A DNA stretch of 47,644 nt from Roseiflexus sp. (GTDB lineage: Bacteria > Chloroflexota > Chloroflexia > Chloroflexales > Roseiflexaceae), in the NCBI GenBank assembly GCA_025062325.1, contig JANXAL010000016.1:1-47644 (forward strand). Direction: 5' to 3'. Each line of letters begins with the position of its first letter. The first letter of the stretch is position 1. This document shows positions 19,182 to 28,226 of this stretch, piece after piece. The position numbers and the translations under genes were made by a program. The notes under the pieces are model-generated. The model worked only from the letters and a program-made list of their open reading frames with translations. It was not told the DNA's origin and ran no database searches.

Positions 19182-19943
19182 CTATGCCTGCGAACGCGGA
19201 AGGTCGCGTGCGGCGCTTCTGTCGCAGAAGAAGAGGGTGCCAGCAGTGATACAGAGGGGTATGGCGAACAGATTGAGAAGCGGAATGCTCACCAGCCCGA
19301 GACAGACCAGTCCAAAACCGGCAGTCGCTGGCAATCCCTGCCAGATGTATCCCAGTTTGTCGCGGAAGCGCAACCGGCGGCGTTCGAGCGGCGGATCAAG
19401 GAAATCGAGGCATGAAATTGTGGCCCCAAGCGCAATGCCGCCTGCTGTCGCCAGGAAAGAACCGACCACCGGGATCAGATGCAGGAGCAGCGTTGAGGCG
19501 CCGATAGTCAGCGCCAGAAGCGATTTCTTGATCTCGAACAGAAGGGCGCGGGCAACGTCGCGCACTACGCTGCCCCCGGTCGGCGGTGGCGCATCGAATG
19601 CGACGCCGCTGAGGTGTTCTTCCAGTCGCTCCGAGAGGCGGCTGTAGAATGGCGAACCAATCACTATCCCAAAGCGCACCAGTATGAAGCCGGTTGCTAT
19701 CAGCAGTGTCACTGCCAGCAATGCACGCAGCACCCAGGCAATGAGCGCCATCCATTCGGGGAGACCGGTAATCAGCCCATCGATCATACGAAATCCGGCG
19801 AGGAGCAGACCGGCGTACAGCGTGGCGCCCGCGAGCATGTTCAGAAAGACGGGTATGATAATGTACTTCCAAAATGTCGGATAGCGTCCGAGCACATTAA
19901 GAGCGCGTAGGGGATAAGCGGCGCCGGTGAGGAACATCTGCAT
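19182..19943 (-). CDS. EI24/CysZ-like membrane protein
   Basis: About 253 residues with roughly five or six membrane spans. The pattern (GAAYPLRALNVL near the start, long spans, then 'LIPVVGSFLATAGGIALGA' and a C-terminal hydrophobic pair) fits the EI24 domain family, which includes the sulfate permease CysZ. A role in sulfate uptake is possible but not shown; no cysteine genes are nearby. The start at 19943 (alternative 19937) is chosen because the upstream 86 codons are translated from a GGTTCTCGGTTCTT-type repeat (ENREPRIENQEPRT) and look artificial. Confidence 0.72.
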   Translation of the reverse strand: MQMFLTGAAYPLRALNVLGRYPTFWKYIIIPVFLNMLAGATLYAGLLLAGFRMIDGLITGLPEWMALIAWVLRALLAVTLLIATGFILVRFGIVIGSPFYSRLSERLEEHLSGVAFDAPPPTGGSVVRDVARALLFEIKKSLLALTIGASTLLLHLIPVVGSFLATAGGIALGATISCLDFLDPPLERRRLRFRDKLGYIWQGLPATAGFGLVCLGLVSIPLLNLFAIPLCITAGTLFFCDRSAARDLPRSQA

Positions 19944-20053
19944 TGCGTGGCTGAGACTAAGAACTGATACCAATGTACAGTCATTCGTACAGTTGATGCG
20001 TGTTGTCCAGTTCTCCGGGCGAACTGAACGCCTCATCATCTGGTACGACCGAC

Positions 20054-20197
20054 AAGAACCAAGAACTGAGAACCGAGCACTAAGAACTGACTGCCAGGAG
20101 CCCGGAAGCAAAAAACCAGAAACGCACCCGGATACGAATAACAAATCGGTTCTCGGTTCTTGGTTCTCGATTCGTGGTTCTCGGTTCTCGATTCTCC
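20054..20197. repeat. Inverted arrays of GGTTCTYGG micro-repeats
   Basis: The left array (20054-20090) reads AAGAACCAAGAACTGAGAAC and the right array (20146-20197) is its reverse complement, TCGGTTCTCGGTTCTTGG. The 23-base inner arms match at 21 positions and enclose about 70 bases. A further short piece lies at 20598-20632. The array sits between the EI24 and Trm112-like genes. Confidence 0.7.
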
Positions 20198-20560
20198 TCA
20201 CTCTTGCCGGATGATCAAGCTCTCATCACGGTTCTTCTCGCCTTCTTCAAGTAGCATGATCGGAATGCCATCTTCGATCGGGTAGCGGTACCCATTGCGG
20301 CGGTTAACCAGCCACTCTCTGCCTTCGCTATCCCGCATCAACTCCACCGGTCCTTTATCGCCGGGGTCTGCCAGGATGGCCAGCAACTCCGGGCTGATGC
20401 TACGACGCTCAGTGCTAGACGATGACGACGGCGGCGACGATTGTGTGCTGGATCCCAGATCGAATACGCTGTCTTCACGATACTGGCGCACGGCGCGGTA
20501 GATAACAATACCCAGAGCAACCAACGCTGCCACGCCGAGGAGACGAAGGACGAGTTTCAT
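20198..20560 (-). CDS. Membrane-anchored Trm112/YcaR-like protein without cysteines
   Basis: A 120-residue protein with one N-terminal membrane span (about 3-22), a Ser-rich linker (about 38-50) and a domain that looks like Trm112 (SPELLAILADPGDKGPVEL ... YPIEDGIPIMLLEE). Trm112 proteins bind zinc through CP-x-CKG, or serve as small partners of methyltransferases. Here the cysteines are replaced (ADPGDKG), so zinc binding is probably lost, while the YPI-DGIPxML signature is kept. AAGGAGG lies eight bases before the ATG at 20560, which excludes the upstream repeat-encoded extension. Its partner is unknown. Confidence 0.7.
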   Translation of the reverse strand: MKLVLRLLGVAALVALGIVIYRAVRQYREDSVFDLGSSTQSSPPSSSSSTERRSISPELLAILADPGDKGPVELMRDSEGREWLVNRRNGYRYPIEDGIPIMLLEEGEKNRDESLIIRQE

Positions 20561-20639
20561 CAGTCTAACCTCCTTTATGCCTGTTCTCAATATTGTAGCC
20601 TCCATGTTCTTAGTTCTTGGTTCTGAGTTCTCAGACCCA

Positions 20640-22019
20640 TTATACCGGGCATTCGACCTTTTCCAACATCGGCGCGCGCTCATCGCGCCAGGGAGATGGC
20701 GGATGACCCGCGCCTCGCCACACCAGCAGTCGCCAGTTTGGCGGAGAACCTGGCGCCGGATAGGTCACTTCCAGATAGGGAAAGCGCTGCCGCTGACGTT
20801 GTGAGGCGGCGACATCAACGATCACATCGGTCCAGGTGCCGGTATTGATATATACCTGGCGCTCATTCAGCGCCACGATCTGCGCCAAGTGCGTATGCCC
20901 GCAAATGAAAAGACTGATCGATCGATACCGTGGATCGCGCGCAATACGTGCCACGCTGCGAACAGATGTATTCCCGAAGACACGAACAGAACGGCGCATC
21001 TGGCGCTCCGCCTCGCGCTGGAACACAGCGCCGGAGAAGAGGCTGAATTGCTGGCGCACCCCTGCTGCGCGCCCCAGCAACGTCGCTGCCAGCGCAACCT
21101 GGCGATACATCGGCTTCCAGAGCGAACGCCGCGTCTGTTGCCGTGGATCAGCATCGAGAACGTAGGTAGTGTGGCGTAACAATACGCTGATCAGCAACAC
21201 CAGACCGCGCGCCGCCAGCCGACGGGTGGCCTGGTTGCGCAGCGTCGGCAGCGACAAGGCGTACCAGAAAATGGCTGACAGCGGCTTGATGTTGTCGATC
21301 AGTGTGGCAACATCAACCGGCTCATCTTCGAGCAGGTTGATCGCTTCACGGATCAAGCGCGTGCCGAGCACAACCTCAAACGGCTCACAGATGCCGCCAA
21401 AGTGGACAAAACGGTTCCAGCGGTCGTATTGATTGCCGTGCACGAGAAAAATGCCGTCACCTTCGTAATAGATGCCAAACCGCAACCGGGGATCATCGGG
21501 TCCTACACCAAGCGTCCGGCGCAGCGTCTGTTTGGCGCTGGCATAGTGCAACTCGAAGTCGTGGTTTCCGATAATAACCGTCACCTGATTATCAGGCTGT
21601 GCAAGAAAGACGCGCAACGCCGCCGTAGGTTCGGGATGCGCACGTAGAATGGCTTCGAGGCGACGCGCCGCTGCGCGTGGCGACCACTCGAGGTCTGGCA
21701 CGTCCGGCAGGCGTACCTGCAAAAACTCGAAGGTGTCCCCCGCCAGGATCAACTCCGTCGGCGTCGGATCAGCAGCATAATGGTGCAGCAACGCGGCCAG
21801 TTCGCTATCGGCGGTGAAGTCATCGAGGCGATCACCTGCGCCCATGTGAAGATCGCTGATTACCAAGCGACGTATACCAGGTCGAACATCATCGGGTCCA
21901 ATTGGCGGAGTAGTCTCACCTGTCGGGCGAAGGCGCACCGGGTGCAGGCGACGCCGAGTGAGCAACACAGCGATTGCTCCAACGAGCGCCAGAGGAAGCG
22001 ACCGAAGATTGGGCAGCAT
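20640..22019 (-). CDS. Calcineurin-like metallophosphoesterase
   Basis: About 459 residues carrying the dimetal phosphoesterase motifs in order: DLHMGAGDR (D-x-H, about 56-64), GDTFEF (a GD-x-x-(D/E) variant, about 93-98), GNHDFE (about 152-157), and GHTHLA near 395. An N-terminal hydrophobic segment (about 6-21) may be a signal or anchor. Activity on a nucleotide or phospholipid-type substrate cannot be told apart. The ATG at 22019 lies four bases after the trpF stop, suggesting translational coupling. An in-frame ATG at 22073 inside trpF has an AAGGA only two bases away, so it is less likely. The 3' end lies about 80 bases from the Trm112-like gene. Confidence 0.82.
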   Translation of the reverse strand: MLPNLRSLPLALVGAIAVLLTRRRLHPVRLRPTGETTPPIGPDDVRPGIRRLVISDLHMGAGDRLDDFTADSELAALLHHYAADPTPTELILAGDTFEFLQVRLPDVPDLEWSPRAAARRLEAILRAHPEPTAALRVFLAQPDNQVTVIIGNHDFELHYASAKQTLRRTLGVGPDDPRLRFGIYYEGDGIFLVHGNQYDRWNRFVHFGGICEPFEVVLGTRLIREAINLLEDEPVDVATLIDNIKPLSAIFWYALSLPTLRNQATRRLAARGLVLLISVLLRHTTYVLDADPRQQTRRSLWKPMYRQVALAATLLGRAAGVRQQFSLFSGAVFQREAERQMRRSVRVFGNTSVRSVARIARDPRYRSISLFICGHTHLAQIVALNERQVYINTGTWTDVIVDVAASQRQRQRFPYLEVTYPAPGSPPNWRLLVWRGAGHPPSPWRDERAPMLEKVECPV

Positions 22020-22023
22020 AGCG

Positions 22024-22662
22024 TTATGATGCAGCAGCGCGAGCAGCCGCAATGAATGCTCGAATCTTCGCATGATCCTTCATGCCATTACTCTCGACGC
22101 CGCTGCTGACATCGACGCCCCACGGACGGACGCGCGCTATGGCGGTTGCAACATTCTCTGGTGTCAACCCTCCCGCCAGGAGCACTGGACGCCAGCGCGC
22201 CAGTTCAGCAGCACGGTCCCAGTCGGCAATGATGCCAGTACCACCGTAGCTGCCTGGCACGCGGGCATCGACCAACAACCGCACATGTGGCCAGTCGTGC
22301 ACGAGCCACGCACGTTCCTCCGCCGAGTCATCGAAGCGAATGGCTTTGATGACCAGTAGAGGCGCCAGCGCATCGGCATAGGACACCGGTTCGTCGCCGC
22401 TCAACTGGACGCCGTCAAGACCGCAGGACTGTACGATGTCACGGATGCGTTCCACAGTCTCGTTGACGAACACCCCGATCAGCAGGACGGCTCGTCCGCG
22501 ATCCAGAGCAGCCGCGCGCGCTGCGTCCGCAATGGACGCGGCGTCTGCAACGTCGATCTGGCGACGTGAAGGAGCGAACACCAGCCCGATCATATCGGCG
22601 CCAGCATCAACCGCAGCCCGAGCATGGTCGTGCGTGCACACGCCACAGATTTTGATCTTCAT
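22024..22662 (-). CDS. trpF: Phosphoribosylanthranilate isomerase
   Basis: A 212-residue (beta/alpha)8 barrel enzyme converting phosphoribosylanthranilate to CdRP in tryptophan synthesis, in the cytoplasm. KICG (4-7) supplies the catalytic cysteine. LLVDAR near 130 supplies the catalytic aspartate. The phosphate-binding ends are LLAGGLTPENV and GVDVSSGVES near 165-190. Length is typical. No other trp genes are adjacent. It lies between the NYN-domain gene (18-base gap) and the phosphoesterase, probably in one transcript. Confidence 0.92.
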   Translation of the reverse strand: MKIKICGVCTHDHARAAVDAGADMIGLVFAPSRRQIDVADAASIADAARAAALDRGRAVLLIGVFVNETVERIRDIVQSCGLDGVQLSGDEPVSYADALAPLLVIKAIRFDDSAEERAWLVHDWPHVRLLVDARVPGSYGGTGIIADWDRAAELARWRPVLLAGGLTPENVATAIARVRPWGVDVSSGVESNGMKDHAKIRAFIAAARAAAS

Positions 22663-22680
22663 CGTATGCTCACTGTGGTA

Positions 22681-25074
22681 TCACGATGCCTCAGACGAAT
22701 CTTCGGTCGCCTCAACCTTCTTTCGTCGTCGCGTTGGACGCGGCGCCTCTTCGGTTGGCGCAGCGACAGCGGCTTTGCTGCGCGAGCGTTTTGGATGCGC
22801 TGCGGATGCAGACTCTGCTGGTTTTTCGTCTGTATCCGCCGTTAGGCGCGCAACGGTGCGACGGCGGCGTGACTTCGGTTGATCCGCAACGGTTATATCT
22901 ATCGGTGCGCTCTCGACAGGCGCCGTCGCCTCTGATTCTGCAGATGCCTCGACAACGACCGATGGCTCATGAGGAATATCCTCCGCTACTGCTAGTCCTT
23001 CCGCTGCGACTGCCGAAACCTCTTCGCCAATCGCTTCACCCGCTGCAGCAACTGGCGCAGGTGCACTTGTTTCCGTTTCAGCGGCAGGCTCTGCTATTTC
23101 GGGCGCTGTTCCTGCCTGCGTTCCGGCAGTCATATCTGCGACTGTCGAAATATCGGAGGCAGGCGCCTCTACGGCGACGGGCTCCGGCGCCGTCGCGGGC
23201 GCGGACTCTGCCGACGTCACAACAATTTCTGTTTCGACGGCATACATGACGACTGACGTCTCAGGCGCCGCTGCGATTGCGTCTGCAGGCTTGTCTTCAA
23301 TCGGCGCTTGCAGCGGTTCAGCGCCAGCGCCGTTGGCGCTTTCGAGCGTCTCCTGTGGCGCCAGATAATACACGACGCGAGCGCCTTTGCCGCTGCGACG
23401 GAGGACGCCAGTATTGATCGCCTGCTTGATGAGCGACCGCAGTTCTTCATTTGTGCGAAAGATACTGGCATTATTGCGAGCTTCCCGCAGCCGATCGTGG
23501 ATCTGTGCAAACGACAGCGGGCGACCCGCAGCCTTCACCACATCGCGCAGCATCTGCCATTCAGCGTCGGTGAAGGGGCGCGCCTCTGCTGCTGGCATCG
23601 CTTCACTTGCCGATGACTTGGGCGCCTCAAACATCTCCGGCGGCTCAATCGGCGTATCGATGATAATCATCTGGTCTGCCAGATCGGGAGCTTCCAGAAC
23701 CGGTTCATCTGCCACATCGTCGCTTCTGGCCGCCAGATCTGGCTCCTCTTCCAGATCGGGCAACTCATCGAGCGCTGACGAGACGCTGCCAAACCGCATG
23801 TCGAGCGACGCAAGCGCCTCCTGCCGCTCACGCTCAGCTTCCAGGCGGTCGAGCAATTCTTCAAAGACATCATCGGCAGCCGCTGTTCCGCCGTTCACCG
23901 CGCTGCGCAGAGTCTCAGCCATCAGTTCGTCGGTTACGTCCTCGCGCAGCGCAAAATCCTGCGGTTGCGCCACAGTCGTCTCAGGCGCTGTCGTCGGACG
24001 CGAGGCGCCGCCGCGCCGACGTCGGCGTCGGCGACCGGTCGAAACCGGACGACCATCGATATGGGCGTCGGTATGAATCGGCGTTTCGGGCGTGCTCGCT
24101 GGCGGTTCTTCTTTGAGATCCTGCGCGAATTGCGAAAGCTTGTACGGATCCTCGCCAGGCAGGAACACCTCGACAATCGTACCGCTAGTAAAGACCTGCA
24201 CCTTGCCGCGCCGTTCGGCTTCGAGCGCGAAATCCTTGAATTTTGCGAACGGCTTGCCGGTGGAGTCGCGGTACTTGCTCTCTTTGAACTCGCCGCCCAT
24301 CAATTCCTTCATGATCAGTTTGAGCGATCCGAAGGAGCAGACATACCCGCGCTCACGGGCAAGATGCACTGCACGCACGAGCATATCGTAGATGTCGGGC
24401 TCCTCGCGTGGAGCTTCAGTCGCTGGCGGCTCAGGCGGCGGGGTGCGCTCCGCCGGTTGCGGCTCCTGGCGCATCCGCACGGATGACACAGGTTCGACCA
24501 CATCCTCAATATCACGTCCTCGCTCTATGGTGCGGATGCGCGGAATGTCGTCCTGCAGCGGCTGCGGCTTCTTGCCCAGCAACTGCTCATAGAAAATGAA
24601 CTCGTCGGCGCTCTGGGCAAGGTGACCGGAAGCGGCGCCGCCTACCCCGATAATGATGACTTCCTTGCCGTGCTGGCGAATCGCATTTACCAGCGGAATG
24701 AAGTCGCGGTCGCCGGTGACGAGCACGAACTTGGCAATGTTCGGGTTGGTGTACAGCGTTTTCATCGCGTCGATACAGAGATTCATATCGACGCTGTTCT
24801 TGATTGCGCGTCCTGTCCGCCCCAGATCCCGGTCGTAGTAATAGGTCGGAACATACATCGGCTCAATGCCGTTGGCGTACAGGGCGCTCGTCACTCGCGG
24901 ATAGCGGTACCAATCAGCATAGGCGCGGGCGATCACCACCCGCCCCAGGTCCGCGACGCGATCCATAATGATTTCAAAGTTTGGGTTGACGTCCAGTTTG
25001 TCACGAACACTAACATAGACGTTCTCGAAGTCGATGAACAGGGCGACATCGAGACGCGGATTGTCGGTAGCCAT
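22681..25074 (-). CDS. Large NYN-domain (LabA/DUF88) protein with LOTUS-like and winged-helix domains
   Basis: About 797 residues. The N-terminal NYN domain (about 8-165) has the acidic residues of the PIN-like fold in DVALFIDFENVYVS, SVDMNLCIDAM and FVLVTGDRDFIPLV, so RNA cleavage is plausible. A conserved domain at about 230-325 (YVCSFGSLKLIMKEL...GKVQVF) resembles OST-HTH/LOTUS. A second winged-helix-like segment lies near 510-580. The C-terminal third is Ala/Glu/Pro-rich with basic patches (SRRRRT, RRRKK), probably disordered and nucleic-acid binding. AGGAG lies 15 bases before the chosen ATG; an ATG at 25170 would add 32 poorly conserved-looking residues. NYN-LOTUS pairing is known in RNA regulators, and the RNA target here is unknown. 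Confidence 0.78.
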   Translation of the reverse strand: MATDNPRLDVALFIDFENVYVSVRDKLDVNPNFEIIMDRVADLGRVVIARAYADWYRYPRVTSALYANGIEPMYVPTYYYDRDLGRTGRAIKNSVDMNLCIDAMKTLYTNPNIAKFVLVTGDRDFIPLVNAIRQHGKEVIIIGVGGAASGHLAQSADEFIFYEQLLGKKPQPLQDDIPRIRTIERGRDIEDVVEPVSSVRMRQEPQPAERTPPPEPPATEAPREEPDIYDMLVRAVHLARERGYVCSFGSLKLIMKELMGGEFKESKYRDSTGKPFAKFKDFALEAERRGKVQVFTSGTIVEVFLPGEDPYKLSQFAQDLKEEPPASTPETPIHTDAHIDGRPVSTGRRRRRRRGGASRPTTAPETTVAQPQDFALREDVTDELMAETLRSAVNGGTAAADDVFEELLDRLEAERERQEALASLDMRFGSVSSALDELPDLEEEPDLAARSDDVADEPVLEAPDLADQMIIIDTPIEPPEMFEAPKSSASEAMPAAEARPFTDAEWQMLRDVVKAAGRPLSFAQIHDRLREARNNASIFRTNEELRSLIKQAINTGVLRRSGKGARVVYYLAPQETLESANGAGAEPLQAPIEDKPADAIAAAPETSVVMYAVETEIVVTSAESAPATAPEPVAVEAPASDISTVADMTAGTQAGTAPEIAEPAAETETSAPAPVAAAGEAIGEEVSAVAAEGLAVAEDIPHEPSVVVEASAESEATAPVESAPIDITVADQPKSRRRRTVARLTADTDEKPAESASAAHPKRSRSKAAVAAPTEEAPRPTRRRKKVEATEDSSEAS

Positions 25075-25521
25075 GGGTCGTCTAATCTTCTCCTGATACT
25101 TGGTGTCGCCAAGTATCGACTCCGGGGATTGATGCGGGCCAGGCGCTTTCCGCAAAGAGGCGTCGAACATTCATAATGCCAGACGCGCGGCGATGTCATC
25201 TGAACGGATCTGCCTGGATTTGGAGCGTTCGCTTCCGTCTGCGACATCGTTGCGCATCACCCGCCTGCGGGTGGACCAAAGCCCGCGAACGCGCGGCGAT
25301 ACCTGCAGTGTCGCTCTTACAAGCAGGCTGCATAGTGATGCCGCTGCCTGACCCTGTCTTTTCGCTGAACACCAAGCCACCGCACGAGTATCGAACCACT
25401 GCGCCGTTCGAGGAGTCGATCACTTGTCAACGTACAAACAAATAGCCTCTCTCCCAGACATAGGCGTTGGCGCGCCAACGCCTGATGCTCCATACATATT
25501 CTAACTATAGCATTGCCGCAC
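25075..25521. other. Gap between NYN and photolyase genes
   Basis: No gene is supported. It should hold the promoter for the NYN-trpF-phosphoesterase run. The notable item is the perfect palindrome at 25462-25483, listed separately. Confidence 0.4.
25462..25483. promoter_or_regulatory. 22-bp perfect palindrome
   Basis: AGGCGTTGGCG is followed directly by its reverse complement CGCCAACGCCT. It lies 39 bases past the photolyase stop. It could fold as a terminator hairpin for the photolyase transcript (no T-run follows on that strand) or bind a dimeric regulator. Confidence 0.5.
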
Positions 25522-26994
25522 CTAAAGCGCAACCGATGACACCGCCCGATAGAGCGCCAGTGCGCGTGTGCGTCGTTGTGCGTGATCGACAATTGGCGCA
25601 GGATAGTCGCGCCCTATGATCACGCCACACCGTTGCTGTTCTGCCTGCGGCATTGTCCACGGTGCATGGATGTAGCGATCCGGCACCTGTGTCAGTTCTG
25701 GCAAATAGCGACGTACAAAGGCGCCTGTAGGATCGAATTTTTGCCCCTGACTGACCGGATTGAAGATTCGGAAATAGGGTTGTGCATCGGTGCCCGTGCC
25801 GGCGCTCCACTGCCAGCCGCCGTTGTTGGCGGCGTGATCGCCGTCGACCAGTTGCTGCATGAAGTAGCGCTCACCCCAGCGCCAGTCGATCAGCAGATCT
25901 TTCGTCAGAAAGGACGCGACGATCATGCGCGCCCGGTTGTGCATCCAGGCTTCCTGGTTCAACTGGCGCATCGCGGCATCGATGATCGGGAAGCCGGTGC
26001 GTCCTTCCTTCCAGGCGTCGAACAGCGCCGGATCGTTTTCCCATGCTAGCGCATCGTATTGCGGTTTGAACGAGCGACGCAACACATGCGGGTAATGCCA
26101 CAGGATCTGATAGTAGAAGTCCCGCCAGGCAAGCTCCCCGATCCAGGTCTCAATTGATCGAACGATTCGTCCAGCATCCTGGTCGTCGCCTACGGAGTCG
26201 AGCAGACGGAGCGCCGCACGCAGCGCCGTGCGCGGCGCCACGCACCCGAACCGTAGATAGGGTGATAGGCGCGAAGTCGCCGGTTCCGCCAGCAGGTCGC
26301 GGCCATCCGCATACCCTGCAATGCTGTATTCGGCAGCGAGATCGACAAACGCTGCCAGTCGCGCGTTGCCGGGGGTTTCGCCGCCTGGAGGAATGCGCTG
26401 GGAGACGGTAATGCCGAGTTCTGCTGCGTCGGGAATCCTCTGGTCGGCAATACGCTCAGGAACTGGACGGAGCCGTGGTTGATCGATCTCGTTCAGCAAT
26501 TCAGTGCGACGTTGCTCCACCAGCGCGCGCCAGCGTCGCCAGTAGGGCGTGTAGACGGTGTATGGTCGTCCCTCGCTGGTACGCACATCGTCAGGACCGA
26601 GAATAATCGCATCTTCGGCGATCAGCGTTTCGACGCTCAGATCGCGGAGCAACGCTTCGATCTGCATATCGCGCCGGCGCGCAAAGGGAGTGTAGTCCCG
26701 GTTCCAGGCAACGCCAGCCGCTCCGGTTTCCTGCACCAGATCACGGATCACGTCCAGCGTCCGTCCCTGCCGCACCACCAGGCGGCTGCCGCGGGAACGC
26801 AGGCTGGCGTCGAGATCGCGTAGCGCTTCGAGCATGAAGGCGATGCGGGCTGCGCCGGTGCGTGGAGCGCGCAGGATACCATCATCCAGAATGAAGAGCG
26901 GAATGACATGCCCGTTACTCCGCGCAGCAGCGGCAGAAAGCGCGGGGTTGTCGCGCAAGCGCAGGTCGCGGCGAAACCAGTGGATCCAAGTCAT
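25522..26994 (-). CDS. phr: Class I deoxyribodipyrimidine photolyase
   Basis: A 490-residue FAD enzyme that splits cyclobutane pyrimidine dimers using light. The N-terminal antenna domain starts WIHWFRRDLRLRDNPAL. The FAD-binding half contains GELAWRDFYYQ, GRTGFPIIDAAMRQL, WMHNRARMIVASFLTKDL, DWRWGERYF and NNGGWQWSAGTGTDAQPYFR, the standard class I signature. The tryptophan series needed for photoreduction appears present in these blocks. Length fits the family. The ribosome binding site is weak. With uvrA in the same window, it fits a light-exposed organism. A cryptochrome-like role is less likely but not excluded. Confidence 0.93.
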   Translation of the reverse strand: MTWIHWFRRDLRLRDNPALSAAAARSNGHVIPLFILDDGILRAPRTGAARIAFMLEALRDLDASLRSRGSRLVVRQGRTLDVIRDLVQETGAAGVAWNRDYTPFARRRDMQIEALLRDLSVETLIAEDAIILGPDDVRTSEGRPYTVYTPYWRRWRALVEQRRTELLNEIDQPRLRPVPERIADQRIPDAAELGITVSQRIPPGGETPGNARLAAFVDLAAEYSIAGYADGRDLLAEPATSRLSPYLRFGCVAPRTALRAALRLLDSVGDDQDAGRIVRSIETWIGELAWRDFYYQILWHYPHVLRRSFKPQYDALAWENDPALFDAWKEGRTGFPIIDAAMRQLNQEAWMHNRARMIVASFLTKDLLIDWRWGERYFMQQLVDGDHAANNGGWQWSAGTGTDAQPYFRIFNPVSQGQKFDPTGAFVRRYLPELTQVPDRYIHAPWTMPQAEQQRCGVIIGRDYPAPIVDHAQRRTRALALYRAVSSVAL

Positions 26995-27112
26995 ACGGCA
27001 TTTCTCAAAAAGTCAACACAACGATGCAAAGGCGCACATCCTCGCAAGGGCAATAACAACAACGCTGCGTTTTTGCGCCTTTGCGGCAATCTTGTGGAGC
27101 AACCCTCCGGTG

Positions 27113-28186
27113 CTACGAACTGGCGGAGCCCTCTAGCCGCTCACGACAGGCAGCGATTCCCGCCGCGCTTTCTGGAGAGGGTTCGAGCTCGTGCGAGTAC
27201 ATGAGCGCATCGCGCGCTTCGGCATAGCGCCCCAGCATATAAAGCGCTTTCCCGCGATTGAGCCAGTAGACCGCTCTCACCGTCGAAATCGGCGCGGCCA
27301 GATCAATGGCGCGCTCGAAACACTCCAGCGCCGCCTCCAGGCGTCCCAGCTCCATCAGGAGCGAACCCTTATTGTTCCATACGCCAGCGCTCTCCGGCGC
27401 GAGCGCCAGCGCCCGGTCATAACTGGCGAGCGCGTCATCGAAGCGCCCCAGATCGGTGAGCGCCATCGCGCGCCAGAGCCACGCGCTTTGATTGGCATCC
27501 GATGCCGCCAGCGCCGCCTCGAAGCGCTCGAGCGCCTCCTGCGGACGACCCTGGCGCAGCAGGATCTGCCCCTGGTCGCAAAGCATCCGGCTTTCCCGTT
27601 CAGCGCTGGCACGCTTATCCTCAGATGCGCCTTCGATTTCGAACATGCGTGTCACCTGCTCGCGCAGGCGATCCTCGATTATTTGCAATCGCCGTTCATC
27701 GTCACCCCATCCGGCGCCACCGATCAGGCGTCGCGCCTGTTCACAGATCAGTAGCGCCGTTTCAAGCGATTCATAGTTGCCCAGCATGCGTGCCGCATCG
27801 GCAATCCAGAACGCAAATGCAAGGATCGCGCGCCGAGCAGCAGGCAATTCGCGGGTCGACAACTCTCCGGCTCTGGCATACGCCGCCACCGTCTTGGCGG
27901 CGTAGGTCTGGCTGAGAGTATTGCCCTGCACGGTCAGGCGGGCGCAGAGATCGCCAATGACGAAGTAATCGTTCGACTCCTGCGGACGCCGCGCCCGCGC
28001 AGCACGCCCCAGGGCGCGCACCTCCGGGTTGGCGTCATTGGCGAATGCATCGAATACACCGCTCAGATCGCGGAATGCGGTCAACAGTTGCGCCCATAGA
28101 CCGATCGGCTCTTCACGCACATGATCCGTGGTCGTGCGACCAGTTTGTGGCGGGGCAGGGATGTTGGGGTCAGCAGGTACTGTCAT
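27113..28186 (-). CDS. TPR-repeat protein of unknown role
   Basis: A 357-residue soluble protein. The first half is helical and unrecognised, with residues such as 'ANDANPEVRALGRAARARR'. From about residue 210, tetratricopeptide repeats are clear: LLRQGRPQEALERFEAAL, MALTDLGRFDDALASYDRAL, LLMELGRLEAALECFERA and KALYMLGRYAEARDAL. TPR arrays mediate protein contacts. No partner is evident; it is separated by about 40 bases from the end of the ECF operon and could be read from its own promoter. AGAGGCG precedes the ATG. Confidence 0.75.
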   Translation of the reverse strand: MTVPADPNIPAPPQTGRTTTDHVREEPIGLWAQLLTAFRDLSGVFDAFANDANPEVRALGRAARARRPQESNDYFVIGDLCARLTVQGNTLSQTYAAKTVAAYARAGELSTRELPAARRAILAFAFWIADAARMLGNYESLETALLICEQARRLIGGAGWGDDERRLQIIEDRLREQVTRMFEIEGASEDKRASAERESRMLCDQGQILLRQGRPQEALERFEAALAASDANQSAWLWRAMALTDLGRFDDALASYDRALALAPESAGVWNNKGSLLMELGRLEAALECFERAIDLAAPISTVRAVYWLNRGKALYMLGRYAEARDALMYSHELEPSPESAAGIAACRERLEGSASS

Positions 28187-28226
28187 AAACGCCTCTCTGC
28201 GTCATCGATGTTGGGGAAATTGTACA

